From assembly GCA_023101885.1 (NCBI GenBank), contig JALPQD010000408.1, positions 1,603,019 to 1,667,018 on the forward strand: a stretch of 64,000 nucleotides of DNA. Direction: 5' to 3'. Shown here piece after piece: positions 36,102 through 46,275 of this stretch; the first letter of the stretch is position 1, and every line of letters begins with the position of its first letter. The position numbers and the translations under genes were made by a program. This stretch comes from Typhlomys cinereus (Eukaryota > Chordata > Mammalia > Rodentia > Platacanthomyidae). The notes under the pieces are model-generated. The model saw nothing but the letters and a program-made list of their open reading frames with translations. It made no database searches and was not told the DNA's origin.

Positions 36102-37660
36102 TTGAAAGCATTTTTAACTTTTTTTTTGGTTATGGGAACTGATGAACATAGTGACACATCATTGGTATATATTTAATTATTTAGCATTAGGCTGGATTCT
36201 TGGGCTTTAGTAGATCAAGAAGTTCTGCACATTCCCATTTAAAATGAAAAATTGTTTATTGTTATTGGCAATTCTGGGAAAGCCCTAACTCGTGTTCACT
36301 GTTCATTTTCTCTAATTTTTAGCAATACAATAGCAATTTGATTTAACAATACGATAAAGTTTTTAAGTGACAATGATTTTCATTACTTTTCTGTATTCTA
36401 GATTTGAAGAACAGGTAAAAAAAAGTTGACAAAAATGAATATTGCTTTGCAAGGTTAGCTATAGAACAAGATAAACAGATGAGTTTTCAAAGATACCCTT
36501 GCTTCAGTTGTTGACTTGGATTAAATATGCTTTCGGAACCCAGGCATACATGTGTGTACATATTTGCACTTACAAATACACTTGTGGGGGTCAGGCATAT
36601 CTGTGTGCACACATCTGTGCATATGTATCTTAAGCACTGCTATCATCCTGGACCACAAATTTGGTGAATCTTGTGGCAGCTTTTGCAAGTTGCTTTTTTT
36701 TTTTTTTTTTTTAAACATGATTGGCATGGTAGAGAGCTAGGAGATGAGTTTATAGGAGAGGAGTAACAAGCCACTGGGACTCGTGTCATTTCTCCTTTAG
36801 GCAGCCATTTACCTGTGCTGAAATGTTTTGTTTCCTGTATTGAGACACTCTTGTTAGTAGTTGTCGCCATGCCCAAGAAATAGAAGGGAAAGATAGTAAT
36901 GAGGGAAGGAGTTAAGTGTCTTCGCAGCATCTTTTCTAATCCATGTGTTTTGGTGGGGTGTTTCCTGTTGTCTTTGTATGTATTACTGTATTGTTTTTTT
37001 TTTAACAAATGTATATCATATAGTACTGTAAAACGTTTGCTTTTTATGATGAAGAAGAGCATTTTTTGTAAGGCAGTCCCTGAACACACTATAAAGACTG
37101 TGTTTGTATTGGGCGCTCTTCATCTCTCCCCATGGCTGGCTGTCATGTGGCCAGTTTCTATTATCTGCATAGCTAGAGGAGCCTGAATTCGAGTCTTGTG
37201 GAACTTTAAAAAAGTCTGCTAACTGTCTAAAATAAAAGTAACATAATTAGAGTTGAGAAGTAGGTGACGTGTGGCTGAGGAAAGGTGGGGACACGGGGCT
37301 TCAGACTCAGTTTCTCTATTGCCCCCAGGATTCTCACATACACAAATGACACTCATGGGAAAGTTTTCGTCTTTTACTTTCACAGTTCTGACCAATACAG
37401 AAGTTCTGCAATTAAGTACATACTACTTCAAGGATATTAGCAGCTAAAGCATTTAGAAACTACTTTAGGGAAATGGGACTTCTTTTTTTCAATTAAAATT
37501 AGCCTCAGTTTCTCTTTCAGCCATTCATTTTAAAAATTTTGCAAATCAGCATCATGAAAAATTTTATCTGCTCTCAGAGTATGCCAGAAGTGTAGGTTTA
37601 TTATATATATATTTTTCCTCTGAAACTACTGCTTATTTGAAGTAAGGTAGTTTGTTCTTT

Positions 37661-37663
<3 letters not shown>
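36102..37663. other. Unique sequence with a poly(T)
   Basis: T20 at 36693-36712. The 148-codon minus-strand ORF at 36643-37089 includes this run as poly-lysine and has no recognisable domain, so it is taken as chance. The ATG/CATA-rich zone at 36540-36630 may be a decayed SINE tail. Confidence 0.35.

Positions 37664-37707
<44 letters not shown>
37664..37707 (+). repeat. (GT)22 microsatellite
   Basis: Uninterrupted dinucleotide array of 44 bp. Confidence 0.97.
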
Positions 37708-37709
<2 letters not shown>

Positions 37710-37794
37710 CTGTGTGCACTCATCTGTATGTTTCAGAAGTAAATGTGATTGTGAACTACTACTGATTCAAACCCTAAATAGTTCCTATTGATAG

Positions 37795-37818
37795 ATATAT
37801 ATATATATATATATATAT
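37795..37818 (+). repeat. (AT)12 microsatellite
   Basis: Uninterrupted AT array following GATAG. Self-complementary, so able to extrude as a cruciform. Confidence 0.95.
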
Positions 37819-37920
37819 CTCAAAGCAATAGCCATACATATGGCTCAATAGTATATTATACACATTGTTTTGCCCTTTTCTGCCTTTGGCTTACTAGTAA
37901 CTACATAAATAAAATTAGCT

Positions 37921-38063
37921 TTTGTTGTTTTAAAACAGGATCTCATTCTGTTAAGACTAGCTAGTCTGGAGTTCACAGTAACACCTTCTTGGCCTTGAAG
38001 TCTCAGTGATTCTCTTGCTGCTGCTTTCCCCAGCTGGGATGGTAGATGTGGACCATGCTAACG
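37921..38063 (-). mobile_element. B1-like SINE, antisense
   Basis: TTTTAAAACAGGATCTCATTCTGTTAAGACTAGCTAGTCTGGAGTTCACAGTAAC ... CAGTGATTCTCTTGCTGCTGCTTTCCCCAGCTGGGATGG resembles a diverged antisense B1. Confidence 0.6.
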
Positions 38064-38156
38064 CTTTATTTTAATTTTTTTAAATTTTATTGTAATAGTT
38101 ACAAGTACTTGCATGGTATTAGATTTTTTTTCTTAATCTCTCTCTAGTGATGTTTG

Positions 38157-38158
<2 letters not shown>

Positions 38159-38207
<49 letters not shown>
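38159..38207 (+). repeat. (GT)24 microsatellite
   Basis: Uninterrupted array of 48-49 bp. Confidence 0.97.
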
Positions 38208-38209
<2 letters not shown>

Positions 38210-38212
<3 letters not shown>

Positions 38213-38880
38213 CCTTCATAGTATTTTCAGAAATTGAATCCTAGAAATAGAATTGGGAATATAGTCACATTGGCCTTTTTAAGGGCTGTAGCAGTGGACA
38301 AGAATTTCTTGTCTTACTGTTTTGTCCTTGCACAGTGTTACTGAATGTGAAAATTATACCTAGGGTATTTATAGTTTTCATGTTTTAAAATAATGCTTAA
38401 ACTTGTTTTCACATGTATTTTTATTTCCATGTGTTACCATCTTTTTAATATTATCCTTTTTTATAAAATAAAGTAAATATTTTTCTTTTGACATTTTATT
38501 TGAGGTCCTTCATGATAGGCATATGTTTGTCCATGCAATGTTTTAATTTTTTATGTAGTAAAATTCATCAGTGTCCTTACATGATGAAGATTTAGAGTCA
38601 GGAAAATGTTAAAAAAAAAAAAAAGCCTTTAAGGATATAAAAAAAAAATCCTGTTTATTTTTTTCCATTTAAATCTTGGATCCATTTGGAATTTATTTAG
38701 TTCTATTAGGTGGGTCTCTCTCTCTCTCTCTCCTTTGTGTGTGTGCATCTTCCTCTCTTGACAAATGGCTTCCAGTTGTTCTAACAACATTTAATGAATA
38801 ATTTATATTTCCTTAGTTGATGAAATCATGTTCAAAACAAACTTTAATTAGAATGTCCTTCAAGTGATTTGAATGTAAGA
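38210..38880 (-). mobile_element. L1M LINE-1 3' UTR/ORF2 end, antisense
   Basis: CAGAAATTGAATCCTAGAAATAGAATTGGG, then GGATCCATTTGGAATTTATTTAGTTC and ACAAATGGCTTCCAGTTGTTCTAACAACATTTAATGAATAA. The last corresponds to antisense L1 'aaatggctagccagttgtcccaacaccatttattgaataa'. It contains an A14 run (38611-38624) and a short (CT)n. Confidence 0.75.
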
Positions 38881-39689
38881 GCAGTAGAATTAATGAGTAA
38901 TTTAATTCATTTTTCACTCTCTGTTACTTTGCTGAGTTACCAAAATTTTAGTTAGCTGTAACCACCAACCAAGCTGAAAGAAGCGTTCTACTCCATTGTA
39001 AGAGTTTGTCATAGATTATGCTCCAGGATCATCCATCAAAGCCATTTTCACTGGTGTCTGCAGTTCGTGTTTATGGAAGTCACTTGTTATTTGAGCTCTC
39101 TAAAGGTTTTGACCAGTATGTTTGAGCAAAGGAGAGGGTGGGAGACGGAAGGCAGGTTCTCTGCTTGGTTTTTCCCTGCAGGATTGGTGTTGCTCATGGT
39201 GACTGTCACTGGATATATTGTCATTAGGTTTCCAGTGATTTGCACAAATTTTGAATCAAAATGAAAAGAATACAGCAGGGCTTATAAGATGATCTATTCA
39301 TTTGCATTGTTGCTAGTGTGTTTTTAATTACTTGCATTTTGACAGGAGACCTATTTCTAGTATCAAAAACCAGTTACAGGTTTTTTGCCTTTTAAAGTAT
39401 GGTGATCAAATAATCTATAGCAAACACCCTTTCTAGCGCTGAGATATATAAGTCAGGTGAGAGGCAAACAATATATGTAAGTACTTGGAAGTAAGGTGAG
39501 CAAATGGAGGCAGCCATTGCCGTCAGTCACCTGAGGTCTCATCGAGCAGGCCATTTTAACCACACCCTAGGATGACTAAAGCCAAACAGTGGGCGGGAGT
39601 CTCTGTCCCTCACAGAACCAGACTTCTCAGGACAGACAACTATTCAGGAATGCATGTCAGTGTCAGGACGTGGGAGGTAGAGGACCACT
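38881..39689. other. Unique sequence
   Basis: No repeat or exon recognised. Confidence 0.4.
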
Positions 39690-40180
39690 TCTGTGGTCTG
39701 TCATTGCAGAACCTAGCCTGCTCTGGAGGCCCTTGATATCAAAGGTGGTCTTTGAGGATAACAGGTGAGAGTTAGCACTGGAAGGAGGATCAACTAGGAG
39801 CATTTTCAGAACTTAGGACCTGAAACTAGGACAGAAATGAAGAGACCAAGTTAAGGTTACTTGGGAATTCCTCAGACTCAACTGATGGATGTAGATGTAG
39901 CGAAGGGGACACGTTAAAAGTGGCCTGGTTTTCCACGCGGGAAGTGGTTCTCTTTCACACAAACAGAATATGGGCTTCAGTTTTAAGAGGGAACACTGAA
40001 TCAGTTTTAAGTATGTTGAATTCGAAGAGTCCAAAAAGAGATGACCAAATGGGTCGGATATGAGCTTAGACTTGGGGAGAAGATTCTGAAACGCAGATAT
40101 TGATTCGGGAGCTGTGGACTTAATGGTGATAAGGAATAGATGAGAATAGATGCAGCTGCTTAGAAACAAGCATCAAGCCG
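39690..40180 (+). mobile_element. Ancient mammalian interspersed repeat, family not assigned
   Basis: TAAGTATGTTGAATTCGAAGAGTCC ... GGGTCGGATATGAGCTTAGACTTGGGGAGAAGATTCTG ... GAGCTGTGGACTTAATGGTGATA resembles a widespread old mammalian repeat ('ttaagtttgagatgcc ... ggcagttggatatatgagtctgg ... ggagtcatcagc'). I cannot name the family, and the strand follows this remembered text. Confidence 0.45.
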
Positions 40181-40719
40181 AAGCTAGGGCTGCTACTCAT
40201 GGCCTGTTTTGTTAAGTTCATCCATCCCAAAGGCCTTCCCCATCTTTACCAATCAAAGCTATTTAGCCCCCAGTGTTTACATTACAGCCCATGTCTATCT
40301 TGAAACCATTCTACCTTTTCTAAAGCCTTTAAAAAAAACTATTTATTGATAGCAGATAGATTTTTCAGCTTGGCTGACTGGTTCTGGATTGTTTAGAAAT
40401 AAAAGGGTGTTTGTACATTTTTTTGTTGTTGTTTAGAAAGCTGACTATTGAAGGGGTATGTATTGGAGTTTGTCATACTGAACAACTACTTGGCTAGTTA
40501 TATAGTAGATGGTAGAAGAAAATAAGATTTAGCTCTAGTCATAGTATTCCAATTGTTCAGATAAAAATAGGAAGTCAGGTGAATACTTGATAATGCTCAA
40601 AGCGTCCCTTGTTCTCTCCCAAATATGAAACTTTATCTACCCCCATCACAGTGATGAGCTCAGCAACAAAACTCTAGGCAAAAATTTTCGCTATGTTGTT
40701 TGGAAATGTTTGAAATTAT
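40181..40719. other. Unique sequence
   Basis: Nothing recognisable. Confidence 0.4.
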
Positions 40720-41310
40720 ACTTGGCATATGTATATTTTTTAGCCCGATTTTTTTCCATGTTGTCTTAAGTTCTTCAAAAGCATTTTTACTTGCTATATA
40801 AAAACATGGAAATGCTAGAGTTTTATTCTCTTATTGCCAGACATTCGTTTCCCTTTTATTCACTACTTACTCATAATGAGGAAATGTATTAATTGTTTTC
40901 TTGTTTTCTGAGAGTTGATTTACAGAAGTGAAATTATTTGGCATATGAATATGAATATTTTATGAACATGAACTTTTTACAAGATATTACTGATAGATAG
41001 TAGCTGTTTATTTTGAAAAAGGCCTTGAGGATGTGTTTGTGAGCATTGTGTGAGAGTATTTGTTTCCCTTGTCCACATTATTTTTTTTCCTTTTTTGTTG
41101 CTCTTTTTCTAATTTAATAGGTACAAGTAATATTTTGGTGATGTGAGTTTTCCTATTAGTGAAATGTAATCATATTTCTTCCATCAATGATGTATCTCTC
41201 CTTTGATTTTAATAAATAATTTAGTGCCAGTCTTTACATTATTGCTATATTTTTCATGATTGAAAGATACAAATCACATCCTCCTTAGCTTTTGTATTTC
41301 TCATGCTGTA
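40720..41310 (-). mobile_element. L1M (L1ME-like) 3' UTR, antisense
   Basis: TTACAGAAGTGAAATTATTTGGCATATGAA ... GTGTGAGAGTATTTGTTTCCCTTGTCCACATT ... TTTAATAGGTACAAGTAATATTTTGGTGATGTGAG. This parallels the antisense L1ME 3' region ('agaagtggaattgctgggtcaaagg ... gagagtgcctgtttccccacacc ... ataggtgaaaaatggtatctc'). Confidence 0.6.
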
Positions 41311-41334
41311 CAGGTATTTTAAAGCTACACAAAA

Positions 41335-41720
41335 ACAGCCCTACCCTTTGTAAAATTTTTAACTGTAGTAAAATACACAAAATGTAAAATTTTCCATTCT
41401 GGCCATCATTCATGTATAGTTGGGTCAGCTGTACCGGGTGTGTGGTTGTTGCTAGCAGCTCCTTGCCAGCATCCTGCCCTCTGGCCGTTGGATGTGCTCA
41501 CATTGCTGACAGCCCCTCACAACCATCCAACCCCCTGGTTACTTTGATTCTTGTCTCCCATGCAGTGTTGGCTTCAGAGTTCACTGGTGTTGTCTCCTCA
41601 TTTCCAGTGGTAATGAGCCATTCCTTTGGTTGCTATTTTGTTTCTGATAATAGTGTTGGGTTATCCTGACGTGGACATATGTGGCTTCATGTTGGGTCTG
41701 AAGTTGTCTTTGATGATTTA
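41335..41720 (-). mobile_element. L1M 3' end, antisense
   Basis: ACTGTAGTAAAATACACAAAATGTAAAATTTTCCATTCTGGCCATC resembles 'gtggtaaaatatacataacataaaatttaccatcttaaccat' at the antisense L1M 3' end. A degraded C-rich continuation follows. Confidence 0.55.
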
Positions 41721-42113
41721 GAGAACTTTATTCACTTATGACCATTAATTTTAATTTTCCTAAGCTCCATTAGTATATCTCGCCAAAGTTGCCTATCTGC
41801 CACTTCATGTTTAGTGTATGGGATCTCTGTGTTTTTTTATATGGCTTATTATTGATTTTGTGGAAAGACTTCAGCCTTATAATGAGGATGGGGGCTGCAT
41901 AACTGTGTCTAGCTCTGTACTGACAGAAGTCCCCCCGGGAGGGACAAAGACCATGTCGTAGGAAGGCAGTGTTCATGCTCAGGGAGCAAAAGGGAGGCCA
42001 GAGCCAGGGCACGTGCAGGAGTCAGTATTGCAGAGGCCAGAGGCTACGGGGTCCTTCGAGGCAGGAAGGTCCTGTTGTGCTGCTGATAGAACTCTGTTGA
42101 AGGATTGTAAGTG

Positions 42114-42116
<3 letters not shown>
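41721..42116. other. Unique sequence with a GC-richer part
   Basis: 41925-42065 is richer in G and C than its surroundings. No exon recognised. Confidence 0.35.

Positions 42117-42157
<41 letters not shown>
42117..42157 (+). repeat. (GT)20 microsatellite
   Basis: Uninterrupted. Complementary to the (AC)n array 125 bp downstream. Confidence 0.97.
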
Positions 42158-42158
<1 letters not shown>

Positions 42159-42271
42159 ATTTTAAAAATACCTGTGACTCTGTGTGGAAAAAATAGATTA
42201 TAGATGAATAAAAAAGAATGCATAGGAAAAATGACTTCTGCTGTCCTGGTGACAGTTATACTGATTTAATG

Positions 42272-42276
42272 CCCCC

Positions 42277-42316
<40 letters not shown>
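42272..42316 (+). repeat. C10 run plus (AC)17 microsatellite
   Basis: C10 at 42272-42281, then G and an (AC)n array at 42283-42316. Reading the C run in frame gives a Pro/Thr/His-rich spurious ORF. Confidence 0.97.
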
Positions 42317-42318
<2 letters not shown>

Positions 42319-43267
42319 TAATCAAATCCACATTGGGACTACCCACAGCATCACTGAAGGCGACTGTCAGGCTCACTCCAAGAAACAGTATTATTTACCA
42401 GAACCTGGAAACACAAGGACAGTGAGTTCATTCCTGTCTTTACCTAAACTAGCCAGGCCCAGGCTAACCACAGTGTGCATGTGAATCAGAAAGTTTACTG
42501 TCAACGGTCTTCAAACATCCCTTTGAGGCTAACTTCATAATTGGGAATGATTTAGTAAATGCAGAAAGACATACATATTCCCATCCTGCATATGAAGAAT
42601 AGGAAGCTGGATCATTTACAAGAAAGAAAGAAAAATTGTTAGCACCATTTTATCCATATCATACTTGTAATCTTTCCAAATCTGTCATCTTTGTCCTATG
42701 CACATATCTGGCGGGTATCATTATGGTACCTTGTGTTTTTAACTGGCGTCCGTCATTGAAAGTCGAGAAGCTACATACACAGGGCTGGGTCCTGTTGTGC
42801 TCTGTGCTGCCACAGTCCCCTCGTGGTCCCTGTGGTAAGCCTCCCTCATGCTAAATGACAGGGTGCTCAGGGGACGGAAGTAAAGGTTGGGAGAATGTGT
42901 GCAGATGCAGAGGAGCTGGGGGGAGGCACACCTGAAAAGAATGAGGCCAGAGATTTCCTTAAAATCTCATGAATCTTCTGTTTCATTCTGTGATGTATTT
43001 TTGTTTTGACAGGAAGGACTTAGCCAGTGTCGACTGAAATGTTTGGAAGACCGCCCATGTGTGTGCATGTGGCGGCATCTTTTTTCAGCCTCTTCCTAGT
43101 ACGAGGAGTTAGTTTTTGTAGTATTTGGGGATTCCGTCAGTTCAAAAACACATCATTTCATATGAGATAATCACTCTGAGTGTAAAATTTTGAAAAGAAT
43201 CCAACTCCTTGATTCTTCAGTCTTCCATTTTTTAATAATTAAACTTTTTAAATGTAATTGTATTATT
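42317..43267. other. Unique sequence
   Basis: No repeat or exon recognised. Confidence 0.4.
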
Positions 43268-43412
43268 TTGTGTGTGGTGTATCTGTGGGCATGCAGGCGT
43301 GTGTGTCAGAGGACAGCCGTGTGGAGTCGGCTCCTTCCCTCCACCTTTACATGATTCTGGAGCTCAGCTCCTGAGGTTCCTTGACCCACTGAGTCTTAAT
43401 CACTGTCCCTAA
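43268..43412 (-). mobile_element. B3-type SINE, antisense
   Basis: GTGTGTCAGAGGACAGCCGTGTGGAGTCGGCTCCTTCCCTCCACCTTTACATGATTCTGGAGCTCAG ... TTGACCCACTGAGTC follows the antisense B3 body and head (agaggacaacttgtgggagtcggttctctccttccacc ... cccgctgagcc). Confidence 0.75.
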
Positions 43413-43899
43413 CACATGTCTGACGCTGACCTTCCTAGATCTCTGCGCTTGGTCTTTTCTTCTTGTCTTCATTTTAACACTGTCGTTTGTTCTGGCCCAT
43501 GCGTGTGTTTCTTTACTTTCTATCCCTCCCATGCGCTGTGGGTAGGTCTGTGATGGTCGTCTCCTTACTTCCGGTACTTGCTTCCTTACTGCGCTCCGCA
43601 GCCGAGCGGGCTCCTCCTTGTCACGCTGAGCAGTTCTGTTGTCCCGTTGGGCCAGCTCCTTCTTTTCCCCCGGGGTGCTCCCCACATGCTCCTCCTAAGC
43701 ATGTGGCTTCTGGCTCTGATTGGTCCACTTTTCCATTCTTCCAGGCCCACCAGCCGCATCACCTTTGACTCTTTGCTTTTGCCTCTAGCATACTTGTTCC
43801 TGATCCACAGACGCGGGACCCAGCAGATACCGTCACTGTCCAATGCTTCCTGGGCTCACCCTGGCCGTGTTCCCCATCCACTCCTCCCCGATTGGTCTG
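43413..43899. other. C/T-rich sequence, possibly the interior of an L2
   Basis: Lies directly upstream of recognisable L2. ORFs here on both strands (up to 112 codons) reflect low stop density in GC-rich DNA and show no recognisable domain. Confidence 0.35.
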
Positions 43900-44257
43900 T
43901 GCAGTAACGGTACTTGACTGTCAGTGAGAGAAGCCTTCCTGATCACCCAAGCCAAGGCCACCTCTTTCCCTGCGCTGAGGGTCACCCTGTTACATGTCTT
44001 CTCGACTTACAACATGTCTTCTCGATACCCAGCTCTCTGACTCCCTAGTGTTACCCTCCCAGCACATTTTGATAGGTATCCTAACACAGCTCCTTCCTCT
44101 TGCCCACCCCCTTTGTTGAGAATCCCTGCTCCATCCTTCCCCTTCAGGAACGGACGTGACCTTTTAGAATCAGTACCAGTTTTTGTTGCATTTTTAAAAA
44201 GCTGCCATCCGCTGTCACCCCATTCCTCCATTACTGAGAGTCAGACGGATGGAGCGT
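43900..44257 (+). mobile_element. L2 LINE, interior 3' part
   Basis: GACTGTCAGTGAGAGAAGCCTTCCTGATCACCCAAGCCAAGGCCACCTCTTTCCC ... GTCACCCTGTTACATGTCTTC matches the L2 segment 'tcagagaggccttccctgaccacc ... agtagcccc ... caccctgttt'. It includes a 20-bp-period duplication with ACATGTCTTCTCGA at 43992 and 44012. Confidence 0.65.
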
Positions 44258-44425
44258 CTCAGTGTGGGCTCTGTACACCTCATTCCTGAACTCCACCTCT
44301 TGCCAGTGTTGGGCTTCGAGCTGCCTATTCAACCTCTGCTTTGTTTTTCCTATCTATAAATTGGTAGCAGAACTGCTGATGATATATGTTTAGAGTACCG
44401 CTCAGTAATGAGATGTTTGCTATTG
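44258..44425 (+). mobile_element. MIR inserted in L2
   Basis: TGGGCTCTGTACACC ... TGTTGGGCTTCGAGCTGCC ... TTCAACCTCTGCTTTGTTTTTCCTATCTATAAATTGG ... GATGATATATG follows the MIR tRNA-like part and core. Confidence 0.65.
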
Positions 44426-44429
44426 TTAG

Positions 44430-44680
44430 GTGTATATTCACACATACATGTGTGTGCACGTGTGGACATATGGAGGTCAAAAAACAACTTGAGGTTTTGT
44501 TCGCCAGGAGCCGTCCATCTTGGTTTTTAAATAGAATCTCTCACTGGGACCTGGGGCTCACCATGTGGTTAGGCCAGCTGCTTCTCTGCCACCCCACACG
44601 AGTTGTAGGCATCCACTTCTATGCCCGGCTCTACATGCGGGTGTTGCACTTGACCACTGAGCAGTCCCCTACCCCTGTTC
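44430..44680 (-). mobile_element. Composite (B4/ID_B1-like) SINE, antisense
   Basis: ACATGTGTGTGCACGTGTGGACATATGGAGGTC, then TAGAATCTCTCACTGGGACCTGGGGCTCACCATGTGGTTAGGCCAGCTG, GAGTTGTAGGCATCCACTTCTATGCCCGGC and TGCACTTGACCACTGAGCAG. This is the antisense order of tail, B1-like body and tRNA head. Confidence 0.8.
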
Positions 44681-44689
44681 CTGCAGGGT

Positions 44690-44820
44690 TTCTGCTGTCC
44701 CATGAGCTCCTCCTAGACAGGGACTCTCTTGTCCCTTGAATAGCTGTGTGCACTCCAGCATGTGTCTCAGACATGGTTGGCATTCCATAAAGCATTTATT
44801 GAGCAAAATTGAAGTTTATT
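44690..44820 (+). mobile_element. L2 3' terminus
   Basis: CCCATGAGCTCCTCCTAGACAGGGACTCTCTTGTCCC ... TGTCTCAGACATGGTTGGCATTCCATAAAGCATTTATTGAGC corresponds to the end of L2 (gagctccttgagggcagggac ... ggcacatagtaggtgctcaataaa). It is probably the same copy as 43900-44257. Confidence 0.65.
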
Positions 44821-45038
44821 GAAAAGCCCAGTTGCCCAATAACAGCTACTGTGGGTTTGTGGAAATACAGCCATATGCGCTTATACAAGGTAGTTTTTAG
44901 CAGCCATAAAATGAGGTCACTGGACTTTTCTGGGGTAGTTTAATAGCAGAGTTTTCTTGATCCATTACATGGTATGGATAAAAAGTGATAACATTTTAAA
45001 TAAATATATAAACACACACACATATATTTAAATATCTT

Positions 45039-45090
45039 ACAAAGATAATGAAGTTACAAACCTCACAAAGATAATGAAGTAGCAAACCTT
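45039..45090 (+). repeat. 26-bp tandem duplication
   Basis: ACAAAGATAATGAAGTTACAAACCTC at 45039-45064 is followed at 45065 by a copy with one visible substitution (GTTAC to GTAGC region). Confidence 0.9.
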
Positions 45091-45207
45091 TGAATGCCAA
45101 AACAATATGTAAATTGGTCATTTTGACAAAAGCCCCAGGCAGGAAGAATGACAGCAAGCTCCTGTCTTTGAGTGTGGCAGAGGTAGCCTCTCTCCTGTGT
45201 GTGAACA

Positions 45208-45272
45208 GGCCCAGGGTACAGCTGGGCCCTGGCAACGAGTAATTAAAGAGCACTGGTTTTAGGCTCTTTAAT
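45208..45272 (+). other. Two adjacent perfect-stem hairpins
   Basis: Hairpin 1: GGCCCAG (45208-45214) and CTGGGCC (45222-45228), 7-nt loop. Hairpin 2: ATTAAAGAGC (45242-45251) and GCTCTTTAAT (45263-45272), 11-nt loop. Both stems are perfect and lie 13 bp apart. No known RNA family recognised. Confidence 0.7.
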
Positions 45273-45977
45273 GATTTATATGCTTTTAGCTTTTCTGACT
45301 TATTTACTGGTGTTTTTGAGTAACTCCGGGAACTGAGGAAGAGATGTGCGGGATAAGATTTGCTGTCGGACTTGAGGGTCACCTTATCTAACATTGTGAA
45401 CTATGGTGCAGTTGCTTCAACTTTCCATTTTTGATATCAGTCTGGATATGTATGTGATTTTTGACAAATGGTGCTCATCACTGGGGTACATTAAGTTACT
45501 TTAAATTTTGTCAGCTTATGGAAGACTAAAAAGAGGTTTATAGGAAGCTCTAGAACTAGATAAATGACTAAATATTTTGTTTGGTTTCATGATAAACCTG
45601 GCTCCAAGGGGGAAAAAAAACCTGAATTTTTACCAGCAGACAAAATATTCCAAGATATTTTATTCCATTCAATAGAATCACCTTATTGTTCCCCACTGGG
45701 TTTTCCAAGCTCAAGCACTGAAGGAACCACTTGCAGTATTCTGGGGGATTCCAGTTAAGCCAATTCACTCAGAGCTCAGATTCCTACATTACTGCAAAAA
45801 GTCCCTAACTATTATCCTGCATGTTTTACATAGTTTTGAAAACTAAATTTGCTCACTTTCATTATTAATGTACTGTATTAAGGCTCATTTAATGTTTCTA
45901 ATGTTGTCATCCATATAGGTTAAATTATTTTTAATGTTAAAATAGTCCAAGTATTTCTAGTTGAAATAGTATATCTA

Positions 45978-46227
45978 GGGTTGGAGAGATGGCTCAGGGG
46001 TTAAGACTCCGTCTTGCGAGCAGAAGGTCCTGGAGTTCAGATTCCAGATCCCAAGTTAAAAAAAATGCAGAAACAGCAGCAGCCTGCACATCCAGCCCTG
46101 GTGGGTGGAGCCTGGGAAATCCCAGAGTGAAGCAGGAAGGAGGTAGAAGCAATGCAGGATGATTCCTGAAGTCACCTTTGGTCCTCTACAGGAACACATA
46201 GTGCCCTCTGATACACACACACACACA

Positions 46228-46267
<40 letters not shown>

Positions 46268-46275
46268 ATAAATGT
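45978..46275 (+). mobile_element. Unusual B2-headed SINE, full-length copy
   Basis: The head GGTTGGAGAGATGGCTCAGG ... TTAAGACTCC ... GGAGTTCAGATTCCAG is B2/B3-like, with recognisable Pol III A and B box regions. The body (GCCTGCACATCCAGCCCTGG, GGAAGGAGGTAGAAGC, GGATGATTCCTGAAGTCACC) is not that of mouse B2, B3 or B4. It then has GTGCCCTCTGATACAC and a long (AC)n tail at 46215-46266. The body aligns with the antisense copy at 54407-54711 and with the truncated copy at 5622. A possible 8-bp duplication, TATATCTA, flanks it. Confidence 0.8.

Noticed and set aside
36643..37089. 148-codon minus-strand ORF, the longest in the window
   Set aside because: It includes a poly-lysine run made by the T20 tract and shows no domain. 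A length expected by chance in 64 kb.
43487..43907. Several long ORFs on both strands
   Set aside because: GC-rich, stop-poor sequence upstream of L2; opposite-strand frames are equally open and no domain is seen.
44996..45394. 132-codon minus-strand ORF
   Set aside because: It covers a tandem duplication and CA-rich sequence. No domain or exon structure.
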